From contig NZ_VFIO01000001.1 in NCBI RefSeq assembly GCF_007858365.1, forward strand, positions 744,001 to 808,000: 64,000 nucleotides of DNA. Direction: 5' to 3'. Each line of letters starts with the position of its first letter. Within the stretch, counting starts at the first letter, position 1. Shown here piece after piece: positions 28,193 through 37,601 of this stretch. The DNA comes from Pseudomonas saxonica (GTDB lineage Bacteria; Pseudomonadota; Gammaproteobacteria; Pseudomonadales; Pseudomonadaceae). The notes beneath the pieces are model-generated. The model made no database searches and was not told where the DNA came from. It was given only the letters and a program-made list of their open reading frames with translations. The position numbers and the translations under genes were made by a program.

Positions 28193-28242
28193 GCGAGGAC
28201 GACCTCGCGACTCATCGAGTGATTATTCTGGGGACGACCCCA
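28193..28242 (+). promoter_or_regulatory. Guanidine-II (mini-ykkC) riboswitch
   Basis: Two small hairpins, each closed by an ACGA tetraloop: GCGAGG-ACGA-CCTCGC (28193-28208) and TGGGG-ACGA-CCCCA (28229-28242), separated by 20 nt. Paired C/G-rich stems with ACGR loops directly upstream of an SMR exporter are the definition of the mini-ykkC class, which binds guanidinium. The second hairpin ends 9 nt before GGAGG, so ligand binding probably frees the ribosome site of the following gene. Confidence 0.9.
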
Positions 28243-28260
28243 TCAATTGATGGAGGCACC

Positions 28261-28575
28261 ATGTCTTGGATTATTCTGTTTTTCGCCGGCCTGTTTGAAG
28301 TTGGCTGGGCCGTCGGCCTGAAATACACCGATGGCTTCAGCCGGCCGCTACCGACCGCTCTGACGATCGCCGCCATGGCCGTCAGCCTAGGTTTGCTCGG
28401 GCTGGCGATGAAAGAGCTGCCGCTGGGCACGGCCTACGCGATCTGGACCGGCGTCGGTGCCGTCGGCACAGTAATCGCAGGGATCATCCTGTTTGGCGAG
28501 TCGATGGCGCTGTTTCGTCTGGCCAGTGTTGCCCTCATCATTGCCGGCTTGATCGGCCTCAAGATGAGCGCGTAA
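28261..28575 (+). CDS. gdx: Guanidinium exporter of the SMR family (Gdx, SugE)
   Basis: 104 residues, four membrane helices: [26 protein letters not shown] (Glu13 in helix 1 is the proton/substrate-coupling residue), then [45 protein letters not shown]. The [12 protein letters not shown] segment is typical of the Gdx/SugE subtype, not of the multidrug EmrE subtype. The start at 28261 has GGAGG 5 nt upstream. A guanidine-II riboswitch directly upstream supports guanidinium/H+ antiport as its role. Confidence 0.95.
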   Translation: MSWIILFFAGLFEVGWAVGLKYTDGFSRPLPTALTIAAMAVSLGLLGLAMKELPLGTAYAIWTGVGAVGTVIAGIILFGESMALFRLASVALIIAGLIGLKMSA

Positions 28576-28586
28576 ACAACGGGCTT

Positions 28587-28675
28587 TAGTCGCTGCCAAA
28601 GGTTGCGAAAGGGTGCGAAGCGATCTGCTGTCTCAAGATCGCCTCACACCCTTTCGCAGCCTGCGGCAACAACTA
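28587..28675. repeat. REP-like inverted repeat between the exporter and the LplT-PlsC gene
   Basis: TAGTCGCTGCCAAAGGTTGCGAAAGGGTG at the left pairs with CACCCTTTCGCAGCCTGCGGCAACAACTA at the right with some mismatches. Both genes converge here, so the stem could also terminate them. Confidence 0.7.
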
Positions 28676-30547
28676 CAGGCTCTGCCCCCGCAGCTCAATC
28701 ACCCGTTCACGCAATACTTTTTGCGTAGCTTCTTCTGGCGTCAGTGGCGCACCCGCGACCAACGTCACCCGCGACCACAACCGTCGAAACACGCCCTTGT
28801 TAGGGTCGCGACTGAAGAAGCTCCCCCACAACCCCCGCAACGCCATGGGTATCACCGGCACAGGGGTGCGTTCCAGGATCAGCCTTACTCCGGCCTTGAA
28901 CTCGTTGATCTGACCATCGGTGGTCAACTTGCCTTCCGGGAAGATACACACCAGCTCCCCCTCATTGAGGTACTTGGCAATCTTGCTGAAGGCCTGCTCG
29001 TAAATCGCGGCATCTTCAGCACGCCCGGCAATCGGAATGGTTCCGGCGGTGCGGAAGATAAAGTTGAGTACCGGCAAGTTGTAGATCTTGTAATACATCA
29101 CAAAGCGAATGGGTCGCCGCACTGCACCGCCAATCAAGAGCGCATCCACAAACGACACGTGATTACACACCAATAACGCAGCTCCCTCATCGGGTATCGA
29201 GTCCAACCCTTTGTGTTCGACCCGGTACAAGGAGTGACTCAGCAGCCAAATCAAAAAGCGCATGCTGAATTCAGGCACGATTTTGAAGATGTAAGCATTG
29301 ACCGCAATGTTCATCAGCGACACCACGAGGAACAACTCGGGAATCGTCAACTTGGCGACACTGAGCAACACAATGGTGACGATGGCTGACACCACCATAA
29401 ACAGGGCGTTGAGAATGTTGTTGGCGGCAATCACCCGCGCACGTTCGTTTTCAGCCGTGCGCGATTGAATCAACGCATACAGCGGCACGATGTAAAACCC
29501 GCCAAATACGCCCAGCCCGAGAATATCCAGCAGCACCCACCACGCCTGGCTAAAACCCAGCACACCCAGCCAGTCATTTGCCTGGATATTCTGTGGCATC
29601 TGCCCTGAATGCCACCACAGCAGAAGACCAAAAACAGTCAGGCCAAAGGAGCCAAAGGGCACCAGCCCGATTTCGACCTTACGCCCCGACAGCTTCTCGC
29701 ACAGCATGGATCCCAAGGCGATCCCCACCGAAAACACGGTAAGAATCAGGGTGACTACGGTTTCATCACCGTAGAGCCAGTCTTTGGCGTAAGCCGGAAT
29801 CTGCGTCAGGTAAATCGCACCGACAAACCAGAACCATGAGTTACCCACTACGGAGCGTGATACCGCCGGCGTCTGATTCAGCCCCATGCGCAAGGTTGCC
29901 CATGACGCACTGAAAATGTTCCAGTTCAGACGTATGTGCGGCGTATCGGCAGGTGCCGACGGGATCGAGCGGCTGGCCAGATAACCCAACACCGCGACAC
30001 TGACAATCACCACTGAAACCACCGCGGTGTAATTGCTCGACGAGAGCATGATGCCAGCACCGATGGTTCCCGCCAGAATCGACAAAAAGGTGCCCGTTTC
30101 AACCAGGCCGTTCCCCCCTACCAGCTCATCCTCATGCAAGGTTTGCGGCAGGATCGAATACTTGACGGGCCCAAAGAGTGCCGAATGTGTGCCCATTGCA
30201 AACAATGCCACCAGCATCAACGCGAGATGATCAAAAGCGAAGCCAATGGCACCCACCACCATAATGGCGATTTCACCCAGCTTGATCAGGCGAATCAATC
30301 GATCCTTCGCGTATTTTTCGCCAAACTGCCCGGCCAGCGCCGAGAACAGAAAGAAAGGCACTATAAACAGCAGCGCGCACAGATTGACCCAAATGCCACG
30401 ATCACCTTCGATGCTCAACTTATAAAGAATGGCGAGAATCAGCGACTGCTTGAACAAGTTGTCATTGAGTGCACCCAAGGACTGGGTGACGAAAAACGGC
30501 AGGAAGCGACGCTTCTTTAGCAAACTGAACTGCGAGGGGTGACTCAT
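28673..30547 (-). CDS. Lysophospholipid transporter (LplT-like) fused to 1-acylglycerol-3-phosphate acyltransferase (PlsC-like)
   Basis: 624 residues. Residues about 1-410 are an MFS-type transporter starting MSHPSQFSLLKKRRFLPFFVTQSLGALNDNLFKQSL, the LplT signature. Residues about 420-624 are a PlsC domain with VCNHVSFVDALL (NHx4D catalytic motif) and FPEGKLTTDG (acceptor-binding FPEG). This resembles E. coli Aas/LplT combined but without the AMP-forming acyl-ACP ligase domain. It may flip lysophospholipid inward and reacylate it. The start is uncertain (ATG ATG at 30550/30547, weak Shine-Dalgarno; the frame is open to 30607). Confidence 0.9.
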   Translation of the reverse strand: MSHPSQFSLLKKRRFLPFFVTQSLGALNDNLFKQSLILAILYKLSIEGDRGIWVNLCALLFIVPFFLFSALAGQFGEKYAKDRLIRLIKLGEIAIMVVGAIGFAFDHLALMLVALFAMGTHSALFGPVKYSILPQTLHEDELVGGNGLVETGTFLSILAGTIGAGIMLSSSNYTAVVSVVIVSVAVLGYLASRSIPSAPADTPHIRLNWNIFSASWATLRMGLNQTPAVSRSVVGNSWFWFVGAIYLTQIPAYAKDWLYGDETVVTLILTVFSVGIALGSMLCEKLSGRKVEIGLVPFGSFGLTVFGLLLWWHSGQMPQNIQANDWLGVLGFSQAWWVLLDILGLGVFGGFYIVPLYALIQSRTAENERARVIAANNILNALFMVVSAIVTIVLLSVAKLTIPELFLVVSLMNIAVNAYIFKIVPEFSMRFLIWLLSHSLYRVEHKGLDSIPDEGAALLVCNHVSFVDALLIGGAVRRPIRFVMYYKIYNLPVLNFIFRTAGTIPIAGRAEDAAIYEQAFSKIAKYLNEGELVCIFPEGKLTTDGQINEFKAGVRLILERTPVPVIPMALRGLWGSFFSRDPNKGVFRRLWSRVTLVAGAPLTPEEATQKVLRERVIELRGQSL

Positions 30548-30680
30548 CATCCATGTACTCACGTTGCGCCGAAGGCTTTCTCTTTGGAGTGCTGTTGTAA
30601 CACTCAAGGCACAACCTTACTCAGGTTCTGCGCGCAAAATGCCACGTTAGGCACTTTCATACAGAACCTGAGCATACGTC

Positions 30681-31832
30681 CTACTTTTTAAGCCCAGCAA
30701 TGCAGGGCGAAACAAACAACTCTCCGCGATAAGCCCCGACCAGCGTGCGCTTGCCCACCACCAGCCACATCAGTGCCAGCGCCAGCACCAGCACACACCC
30801 GGCGACATTGAAGAAGGTCAGGTGCAGAACGCTGCCCAGGCGCAAAGTGGCCAGTGAATACACACCCAGCGGGAAGGTGAAGCCCCACCACCCGAGGTTG
30901 AACGGGATACCTGAGCGGAAGTAGCGCACGGTGATCATCGCGGCCATCACGATCCACCACAAACCCACACCCCACAAAATCACGCCTGAAATAAGCCCCA
31001 GGCCTTCGACAATTTCACCAATGCCCGCCAAGCCATTGGCGGCAAAAATCGCCGGTGCATCAGCCCCCAGCAGCAGCAAGCCCAGTGCTCCTGTACCGAT
31101 GGGCCCCAGGGCCAGCCAGCTTGAAGCGGCCATGCTTTCATGGGGCAACTTATGCAATGCCATACGCAGAATCAGAATGGTCAAAATACTGAAGGCTACC
31201 GGTACCGAAAACGCCCACAACACATAGCTGGTAATCAGCACGTGGAACTGCATGACGGTGTCTGTCAGGTAGGGTGCCAACAGTCCGCCACTGGCCGCCG
31301 CCACCTCTGCCGCCACGACCGGCAACAGCCACACAGCGGTCATCTGATCAATCGTATGGTCCTGACGGGTGAACATCAGGTAAGGAATGATTACCCCAAA
31401 TCCCAGCGCCATCGCCACATCGATCCACCACAGCACCTCGGCCACCTGCACCATGGCGTCACCCCAACGCGGTACACCGAACACCAAAAAACCATTGATG
31501 ATGGTCGCCAGCCCCATCGGAATGGTGCCGAAAAACATCGATACCGTGGAGTGGCCGAAAATGCGCCTCGCCTCATCAAAAAAAAGCACCCAGCGCGCGC
31601 CATACAGCGCACTGAACAGAACGAACAAACCTATATTGAAGAGCCATAACCCTTCGGCAAACATGCGCACACCCGGTAGCTGCACAGGCAGTTGAGCCAA
31701 TGCCAGCGCCAAAACCCCCGTGCCCATGGTGGCGGCGAACCAGTTCGGAGTGAACTGACGGATCACCTCACGTGGGTGCTGCAGTTGGCTAAATGGCCGC
31801 AACACTGTTTTGGCTTTGTTTGGGTAAGTCAT
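30681..31832 (-). CDS. TDT-family (TehA/Ssu1-like) transporter
   Basis: 383 residues with about ten hydrophobic helices. The opening REVIRQFTPNWFAATMGTGVLALAL is the SLAC1/TehA/Mae1 family signature, whose members export sulfite, tellurite-related anions or C4-dicarboxylates. The substrate is not readable from the sequence; a sulfite exporter is as likely as a dicarboxylate carrier. AGGAGG lies 6 nt before the ATG. It is divergent from the hybrid kinase, with 238 bp between them. Confidence 0.85.
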   Translation of the reverse strand: MTYPNKAKTVLRPFSQLQHPREVIRQFTPNWFAATMGTGVLALALAQLPVQLPGVRMFAEGLWLFNIGLFVLFSALYGARWVLFFDEARRIFGHSTVSMFFGTIPMGLATIINGFLVFGVPRWGDAMVQVAEVLWWIDVAMALGFGVIIPYLMFTRQDHTIDQMTAVWLLPVVAAEVAAASGGLLAPYLTDTVMQFHVLITSYVLWAFSVPVAFSILTILILRMALHKLPHESMAASSWLALGPIGTGALGLLLLGADAPAIFAANGLAGIGEIVEGLGLISGVILWGVGLWWIVMAAMITVRYFRSGIPFNLGWWGFTFPLGVYSLATLRLGSVLHLTFFNVAGCVLVLALALMWLVVGKRTLVGAYRGELFVSPCIAGLKK

Positions 31833-32070
31833 GGGTTCCTCCTGTTCCTCGTATGAGGTGCCGTAAGACTAGAACCAAATCGAATATCTATAAAACGGGT
31901 AATTTCTCTAACTGTTATCTATTTTGCAGATATGAATACAGCCTTCCACTTTCAACCCTGCGACCCCACGCCACGCTCAGACCTTGGTCGACGCTGACGT
32001 TAATCAAGCATCATGCGAGACTAGCCTGCCGTCGCCGGATTGCAGCGGTCTTTTACCTTCAGGAGTGTCC

Positions 32071-35000
32071 ATGTCGTTGTCCAGCGGGCTCATCGCCGCC
32101 GTTGCTCTGGCCTATATGGCCATCATGTTCGCCATTGCCTTTTATGGTGACCGGCGCAGCAAACCGCTGCCGCCGCGGGTTCGCGCATGGGTGTATAGCT
32201 TGTCGCTGGCGGTGTATTGCACCAGTTGGACATTCTTCGGCGCCGTCGGGCAGGCCGCCGAGCAATTGTGGGCGTTTTTACCCATCTATCTAGGCCCGGT
32301 GCTTTTATTAGTGTGCGCACCCTGGGTGCTGCAAAAGATGGTGATGATCAGCAAACAGGAGAACATCACCTCTATTGCCGACTTTATTGCAGCCCGCTAC
32401 GGCAAATCCCAGTCGCTGGCGATTGTGGTGGCGTTGATCTGCCTGGTGGGCGTGCTGCCCTATATCGCCCTGCAACTCAAAGGCATTGTGCTGGGGGTCA
32501 ACCTGTTGATTGGCGCCGGCGCAGACGCTACCGGCACTCGCGCTCAGGACACGGCACTTATCGTGTCGCTGGTTCTGGCGCTGTTTACCATCGTCTTCGG
32601 TACTCGCAATCTCGACTCAACCGAGCACCACCGGGGCATGGTGCTGGCGATAGCCTTTGAGGCACTGGTCAAATTGTTCGCTTTTCTCGCCGTGGGTGCC
32701 TTTGTGACCTATGGCTTGTATGACGGCTTTGAGGACTTGTTCGATCAAGCCATGCTGGCACCCCGCCTTGAGGAGTATTGGAAAGAAACCATCAACTGGC
32801 CATCAATGGTGGTTCAAACGGGTGTGGCGATGATGGCGATCATCTGCCTGCCGCGCCAATTCCATGTGACCGTGGTCGAAAACATCGAACCGCAGGACCT
32901 GCGTCTGGCCAAGTGGGTGTTCCCCGCTTATCTGATTCTGGCCGCACTGTTCGTTGTGCCTATCGCACTGGCCGGGCAAATGCTCTTGCCCAGTTCGGTT
33001 TTGCCCGACTCATTCGTGATCAGCCTGCCTTTGGCGCAAGCACACCCTGCACTTGCCATGCTGGCCTTTATCGGCGGCGCTTCTGCTGCTACCGGCATGG
33101 TGATTGTGGCCAGCGTGGCGCTGTCGACCATGGTGTCCAATGACATGCTGCTGCCCTGGTTGTTGCGCCATAAAAATGCCGAGCGCCCTTTTGAAGTTTT
33201 CCGCCACTGGATGCTCTCGGTGCGTCGCGTGTCGATTCTGGTGATCTTGCTGCTGGCTTATGTCAGCTACCGTTTATTGGGATCAACAGCAAGTCTGGCC
33301 ACCATCGGGCAAATTTCCTTTGCCGCCGTGACTCAACTGGCACCCGCCATGCTGGGCGCGCTCTACTGGAAACAAGCTAACCGCCGAGGCGTCTTCGCCG
33401 GGCTCGCAGCGGGAACCTTTATCTGGTTCTACACCTTGGTGCTACCGCTGATTGCCCACAGCCTGGGCTGGCACCTGAGTCATTTCCCCGGGCTGGCGTG
33501 GCTGCACGGCAACCCTCTTGGCTTGCCGATCACTCCGCTGACCCAGGGCGTGGTGCTGTCACTGGCCGGCAACTTCACACTGTTTGCCTGGGTGTCCGTG
33601 CTGTCGCGCACCCGCGTCTCGGAACACTGGCAGGCCGGTCGTTTTATCGGCCAGGAAATCAGCAGCCATCCCAGCGGGCGTTCGATGCTGTCAGTGCAGA
33701 TCAATGACTTGCTGACATTGGCTGCGCGTTTTGTAGGCGAAGAGCGGGCGCGCCAGAGCTTTATCCGCTTCGCCTATCGTCAGGGCAAAGGCTTTAACCC
33801 CAATCAAAATGCTGACGGTGAGTGGATCGCTCATACCGAACGGTTACTGGCCGGGGTCTTGGGTGCGTCATCTACCCGTGCGGTGGTCAAGGCGGCCATT
33901 GAAGGCCGGGAGATGCAGCTTGAGGATGTTGTGCGAATTGCGGACGAAGCCTCGGAAGTCTTGCAGTTCAACCGCGCCCTGCTACAGGGCGCCATTGAAA
34001 ACATCACTCAAGGCATCAGTGTGGTCGATCAGTCACTGCGACTGGTGGCGTGGAACCGTCGCTACCTTGAGCTTTTCAACTATCCCGAAGGACTGATCAG
34101 TGTCGGCCGCCCGATTGCCGACATCATTAGGCACAATGCCGAACGCGGTTTGTGCGGCCCCGGCGAAGCCGAAGTACACGTGGCCCGGCGCCTGCATTGG
34201 ATGCGTCAAGGGCGGGCACACACTTCCGAGCGGTTGTTCCCCAATGGCAGGGTGATCGAACTGATCGGCAACCCCATGCCAGGCGGCGGCTTCGTGATGA
34301 GTTTTACCGACATCACTGCGTTCCGCGAGGCCGAACAAGCCCTTACCGAAGCCAATGAAGGGCTTGAACAGCGGGTCGCTGAGCGTACCCATGAGCTGTC
34401 ACAACTCAATCAGGCGCTGACCGAAGCCAAAGGCGTAGCGGAAGCGGCCAACCAGTCAAAAACCCGCTTCCTTGCAGCCGTCAGCCATGACCTGATGCAG
34501 CCGATGAATGCCGCCCGGCTCTTCTCTTCAGCGCTCTCTCACCAGGAAGAGGAACTGAGCCCGGAGGCGAAGAAGCTGGTGCAACATCTGGACAGTTCAT
34601 TACGCTCTGCCGAAGACTTGATCAGTGACTTGCTGGATATTTCACGTCTGGAAAACGGAAAAATCACCCCCGACATCAAGCCTTTCGCCATCAATGACCT
34701 GTTCGACACTCTGGGGAACGAGTTCACGGCGCAGGCCAAGGAACAAGGCTTGAGTTTCAGAGTGCGAGGCAGTCGACTGCGCGTGAACAGCGACATCAAA
34801 TTGTTGCGCCGTATCTTGCAAAACTTTCTGACCAATGCCTTCCGCTATGCCAAAGGGCCGGTGCTATTGGGGGTGCGTCGACGCGGTAATGAGCTTTCTC
34901 TTGAAGTGTGGGACCGAGGGCCCGGAATTCCCGAGGACAAACTCAAGGTCATTTTTGAAGAATTCAAACGCCTGGACAGTCACCAGACCCGGGCAGAGAA

Positions 35001-35541
35001 AGGCCTGGGGCTTGGCTTGGCCATTGCGGACGGCTTGTGCCAAGTGCTCGGGCATAGCCTGGAAGTGCGCTCATGGCAGGGAAAAGGCAGTGTATTCAGC
35101 GTGCGTGTGCCACTGGCCAAAAGCCAGACAGCACCACAACCGAACGTTCCCGAGCAAAACGGCCAAACCGCAAAAGGCGCTCAAATACTGTGTGTCGACA
35201 ACGAAGACAGCATTCTGATCGGCATGCAGAGCTTGCTGACGCGATGGGGCTGCCGAGTTTGGACCGCGCGCAATCGCGAGGAATGCGCCGCACTGCTTAA
35301 TGAAGGGGTTCGTCCGCAGTTGGTGCTGGTGGACTACCACCTGGATGAGGGTGAAGTAGGCACCGACCTGATGCGCTGGTTGCGAGCCGAGCTGGGCGAA
35401 CCTGTGCCAGGCGTTGTCATCAGCGCTGACGGTCGGCCTGAGATGATTGCTCAGGTTCATGCGGCAGGGCTTGAGTACTTGCCCAAGCCGGTCAAGCCGG
35501 CGGCGCTCCGAGCGCTGCTCAGCCGGCATGTGCCGCTGTAG
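32071..35541 (+). CDS. Hybrid sensor histidine kinase with N-terminal sodium/solute symporter domain
   Basis: 1156 residues. Residues about 1-480 have some 13 helices of the SSS/SLC5 type (MSLSSGLIAAVALAYMAIMFAIAFYGDRR; FSIP-like KQENITSIADFIAARYGKSQ). A PAS domain (about 640-750) precedes a coiled coil and the H-box AVSHDLMQPMNAARLFSSAL (His806). The ATPase domain carries NFLTNAFRYAKGP, WDRGPGIPEDK and GLGLGLAIADGL, and a receiver domain follows (LVLVDYHLDEGEVG, Asp1088). It resembles CbrA-like kinases but adds a receiver. The start at 32071 has AGGAG 5 nt upstream. No partner regulator is adjacent, so its output is unknown. Confidence 0.93.
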   Translation: MSLSSGLIAAVALAYMAIMFAIAFYGDRRSKPLPPRVRAWVYSLSLAVYCTSWTFFGAVGQAAEQLWAFLPIYLGPVLLLVCAPWVLQKMVMISKQENITSIADFIAARYGKSQSLAIVVALICLVGVLPYIALQLKGIVLGVNLLIGAGADATGTRAQDTALIVSLVLALFTIVFGTRNLDSTEHHRGMVLAIAFEALVKLFAFLAVGAFVTYGLYDGFEDLFDQAMLAPRLEEYWKETINWPSMVVQTGVAMMAIICLPRQFHVTVVENIEPQDLRLAKWVFPAYLILAALFVVPIALAGQMLLPSSVLPDSFVISLPLAQAHPALAMLAFIGGASAATGMVIVASVALSTMVSNDMLLPWLLRHKNAERPFEVFRHWMLSVRRVSILVILLLAYVSYRLLGSTASLATIGQISFAAVTQLAPAMLGALYWKQANRRGVFAGLAAGTFIWFYTLVLPLIAHSLGWHLSHFPGLAWLHGNPLGLPITPLTQGVVLSLAGNFTLFAWVSVLSRTRVSEHWQAGRFIGQEISSHPSGRSMLSVQINDLLTLAARFVGEERARQSFIRFAYRQGKGFNPNQNADGEWIAHTERLLAGVLGASSTRAVVKAAIEGREMQLEDVVRIADEASEVLQFNRALLQGAIENITQGISVVDQSLRLVAWNRRYLELFNYPEGLISVGRPIADIIRHNAERGLCGPGEAEVHVARRLHWMRQGRAHTSERLFPNGRVIELIGNPMPGGGFVMSFTDITAFREAEQALTEANEGLEQRVAERTHELSQLNQALTEAKGVAEAANQSKTRFLAAVSHDLMQPMNAARLFSSALSHQEEELSPEAKKLVQHLDSSLRSAEDLISDLLDISRLENGKITPDIKPFAINDLFDTLGNEFTAQAKEQGLSFRVRGSRLRVNSDIKLLRRILQNFLTNAFRYAKGPVLLGVRRRGNELSLEVWDRGPGIPEDKLKVIFEEFKRLDSHQTRAEKGLGLGLAIADGLCQVLGHSLEVRSWQGKGSVFSVRVPLAKSQTAPQPNVPEQNGQTAKGAQILCVDNEDSILIGMQSLLTRWGCRVWTARNREECAALLNEGVRPQLVLVDYHLDEGEVGTDLMRWLRAELGEPVPGVVISADGRPEMIAQVHAAGLEYLPKPVKPAALRALLSRHVPL

Positions 35542-35602
35542 AAACGCCGTCCCTCCTGATAGTCGCTGACGAGGGACGAAGGCTCCTACGGTCAACCATG
35601 CT

Positions 35603-37081
35603 TTACTCGGCGGGGTGAGCGACGCCATCAACATCAGCCATCGCGCGTTCCAGCAGTTCTGTCGGCAAACTTTTGCTGGCTCGCGCCCCCAACAATTTCA
35701 ACTGCTCACTGCGGCTGACCAGATTGCCGCGCCCGTCTGTCAATTTGTTGCGAGCCGCTGCATAGGCTTTATCCAGTTGTTGCAGCCGATTGCCGACCTC
35801 ATCCAGATCCTGAATAAAGAGCACGAACTTGTCATACAGCCAACCCGCACGCTCAGCGATTTCTCGAGCATTCTGGCTCTGACGTTCCTGCTTCCAGAGA
35901 CTGTCGATCACCCGCAAGGTCGCGAGCAAGGTGGTTGGACTGACAATCACAATGTTGCGATCGAAGGCTTCCTGAAACAGATTAGGCTCAGCTTGCAGGG
36001 CAGCTGAAAAAGCCGCTTCGATGGGTACAAACAACAGGACGAAGTCCAGGCTGTGCAGCCCCTCAAGACGCTTATAGTCTTTACCGGCCAAGCCCTTCAC
36101 ATGATTACGCAGTGACAGTACATGCTGTTTAAGCGCGGCCTGCCCGATCACGTCGTCATCGGCACTGACATATTGTTGATACGCCGTCAGGCTCACCTTG
36201 GAGTCGACCACCACTTGCTTGTCACCCGGCAGCATGATCAAAACGTCAGGCTGAAAGCGCTCGCCATCGGGCCCTTTGAGGCTGACCTGAGTTTGATACT
36301 CACGCCCCTTCTCCAGCCCGGCATGCTCCAGTACGCGCTCAAGAATCAGCTCGCCCCAGTTGCCTTGGGTTTTCTGCCCTTTAAGGGCCCGAGTCAGGTT
36401 GGTGGCTTCATCGCTCAGGCGCAAATTGAGCTGCTGCAAACGCTCAAGCTCTTTGGCCAGGGAGAATCTTTCACGCGCTTCTTGCTGGTAGCTTTCTTCT
36501 ACCCGCTTCTCGAATGATTGGATGCGCTCTTTCAGCGGATCAAGCAACTGACCCAGGCGTTCATTGCTGGTCTCGGCGAAACGCTGCTCGCGCTCATCGA
36601 AAATTTTGCCCGCCAGCTCAGCAAATTGCGCCCGCAACTCATCGCGTGAACCTTGCAGGTCATTGAGTCGTTGCTGATGGCTGTCTTGCTGTTCGCGCAA
36701 TTCGGCGGCCAGCGCGGCGGCGTGAGCGTCCAGGCGGCGCAACTCAGTTTCCTTGAGGCTGCGTTCGACACTCCAGGCATGAGCAGCATCACGTGAGTTA
36801 TCGCGCTCCACCTGCGACAGCTCAACCTCTCGACGCAGCGCGGCAAGCTCGGCTTGCTTGGCAGAGTTGGCCTGCCCCAGATCACTGATCTCATCACGGC
36901 CGGCATCCAGCTGAGCGCTAAGCTCCTCTTGCGCCAACAGCGCCAAATTCAGGCGTTCATTAAGCATTGCCAATTCAGCGGGATGAGCACTGTAACGGCG
37001 CTGTAACTGCCAGAGGAGCGCCAACAGCGGCACACCTGACACCAAAAGGCCCAGCAAAAAGCTGTTCAAGTCCAGGGTCAT
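35603..37081 (-). CDS. rmuC: DNA recombination protein RmuC
   Basis: 492 residues. An N-terminal membrane anchor (LNSFLLGLLVSGVPLLALLWQLQ) leads into a long Gln/Glu/Arg/Leu coiled coil (residues about 30-200) and the RmuC nuclease-like domain (about 210-440: GNWGELILERVLEHAGLEKGREY, FQPDVLIMLPGDKQVVVDSKVSL). This last segment fits a PD-(D/E)xK core (PDV...VVDSKV). RmuC limits recombination at short inverted repeats. GGAGG lies 5 nt before the ATG. It converges with the hybrid kinase. Confidence 0.95.
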   Translation of the reverse strand: MTLDLNSFLLGLLVSGVPLLALLWQLQRRYSAHPAELAMLNERLNLALLAQEELSAQLDAGRDEISDLGQANSAKQAELAALRREVELSQVERDNSRDAAHAWSVERSLKETELRRLDAHAAALAAELREQQDSHQQRLNDLQGSRDELRAQFAELAGKIFDEREQRFAETSNERLGQLLDPLKERIQSFEKRVEESYQQEARERFSLAKELERLQQLNLRLSDEATNLTRALKGQKTQGNWGELILERVLEHAGLEKGREYQTQVSLKGPDGERFQPDVLIMLPGDKQVVVDSKVSLTAYQQYVSADDDVIGQAALKQHVLSLRNHVKGLAGKDYKRLEGLHSLDFVLLFVPIEAAFSAALQAEPNLFQEAFDRNIVIVSPTTLLATLRVIDSLWKQERQSQNAREIAERAGWLYDKFVLFIQDLDEVGNRLQQLDKAYAAARNKLTDGRGNLVSRSEQLKLLGARASKSLPTELLERAMADVDGVAHPAE

Positions 37082-37139
37082 AACCCCTCCGCACGCGCTA
37101 AAAGAGCAAGGTTAACCAAGCTGCAAGGCCGAAGACAGC

Positions 37140-37463
37140 TCAGCCTTCGTTTTTGCTCAGTTCTTGCTGCGCTACGCGGTCTCCAGCACGTGCGGCCTGA
37201 CGCAAAAGCTCGTGGCCGATTCGCCGGTCGCGGGCGCTTCCACAGTCACGGCACATCAATTGCCCTAAACGGCTTTGCGCCAATACCACACCTTGGCGGG
37301 CAGGTTGTTTCAGCAAGTGGCCTGCAACATGCTTGACGCTGGGGTTAGCGCCCAGACGAGGGTTATCCAGCAGCCAGATAGCAACCCGCAGCGAAAAGCG
37401 CTTGGGGGCATCAGAGGGCGTGGTCGGGCGAGCTGCGGAAGCAGTAGTTGTGCGAAACTTCAT
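37140..37463 (-). CDS. Small Sel1-repeat-like protein
   Basis: 107 residues. The C-terminal half carries ARQGVVLAQSRLGQLMCRDCGSARDRRIGHELLRQAARAGDRVAQQEL, one to two Sel1/TPR-like helical repeats (LLRQAARAGDRVAQ). A CRDC pair could bind metal. The start MKFRTTTASAARP at 37463 is preferred to an upstream frame start because the extra N-terminal residues lack family character. The function is unknown, probably protein-protein contact. It lies 58 bp upstream of rmuC on the same strand. Confidence 0.75.
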   Translation of the reverse strand: MKFRTTTASAARPTTPSDAPKRFSLRVAIWLLDNPRLGANPSVKHVAGHLLKQPARQGVVLAQSRLGQLMCRDCGSARDRRIGHELLRQAARAGDRVAQQELSKNEG

Positions 37464-37568
37464 AAAATACTGTAGGGCAGAACAGAAGGCGCGCCACTCT
37501 ACTCCTTTTTTCATCTTGGTAAAGCCCAAAAAGGTCTATACCCGCGATCTAGAGCAAGCGCACGGGAC

Positions 37569-37601
37569 AATCCACAGATCCTGTGGATAAGTCAGTGGAC
37601 A
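37569..37601. promoter_or_regulatory. DnaA-box-like cluster
   Basis: A perfect DnaA box TTATCCACA is on the minus strand at 37582-37590 (plus strand TGTGGATAA). It is flanked by CAATCCACA (37569-37577, two mismatches) and by AGTGGACAA on the plus strand at about 37593-37601 (TTGTCCACT, two mismatches). The first two form the palindrome ATCCACAGATCCTGTGGAT. AT-rich sequence follows. It is not the dnaA-linked oriC. Confidence 0.45.
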
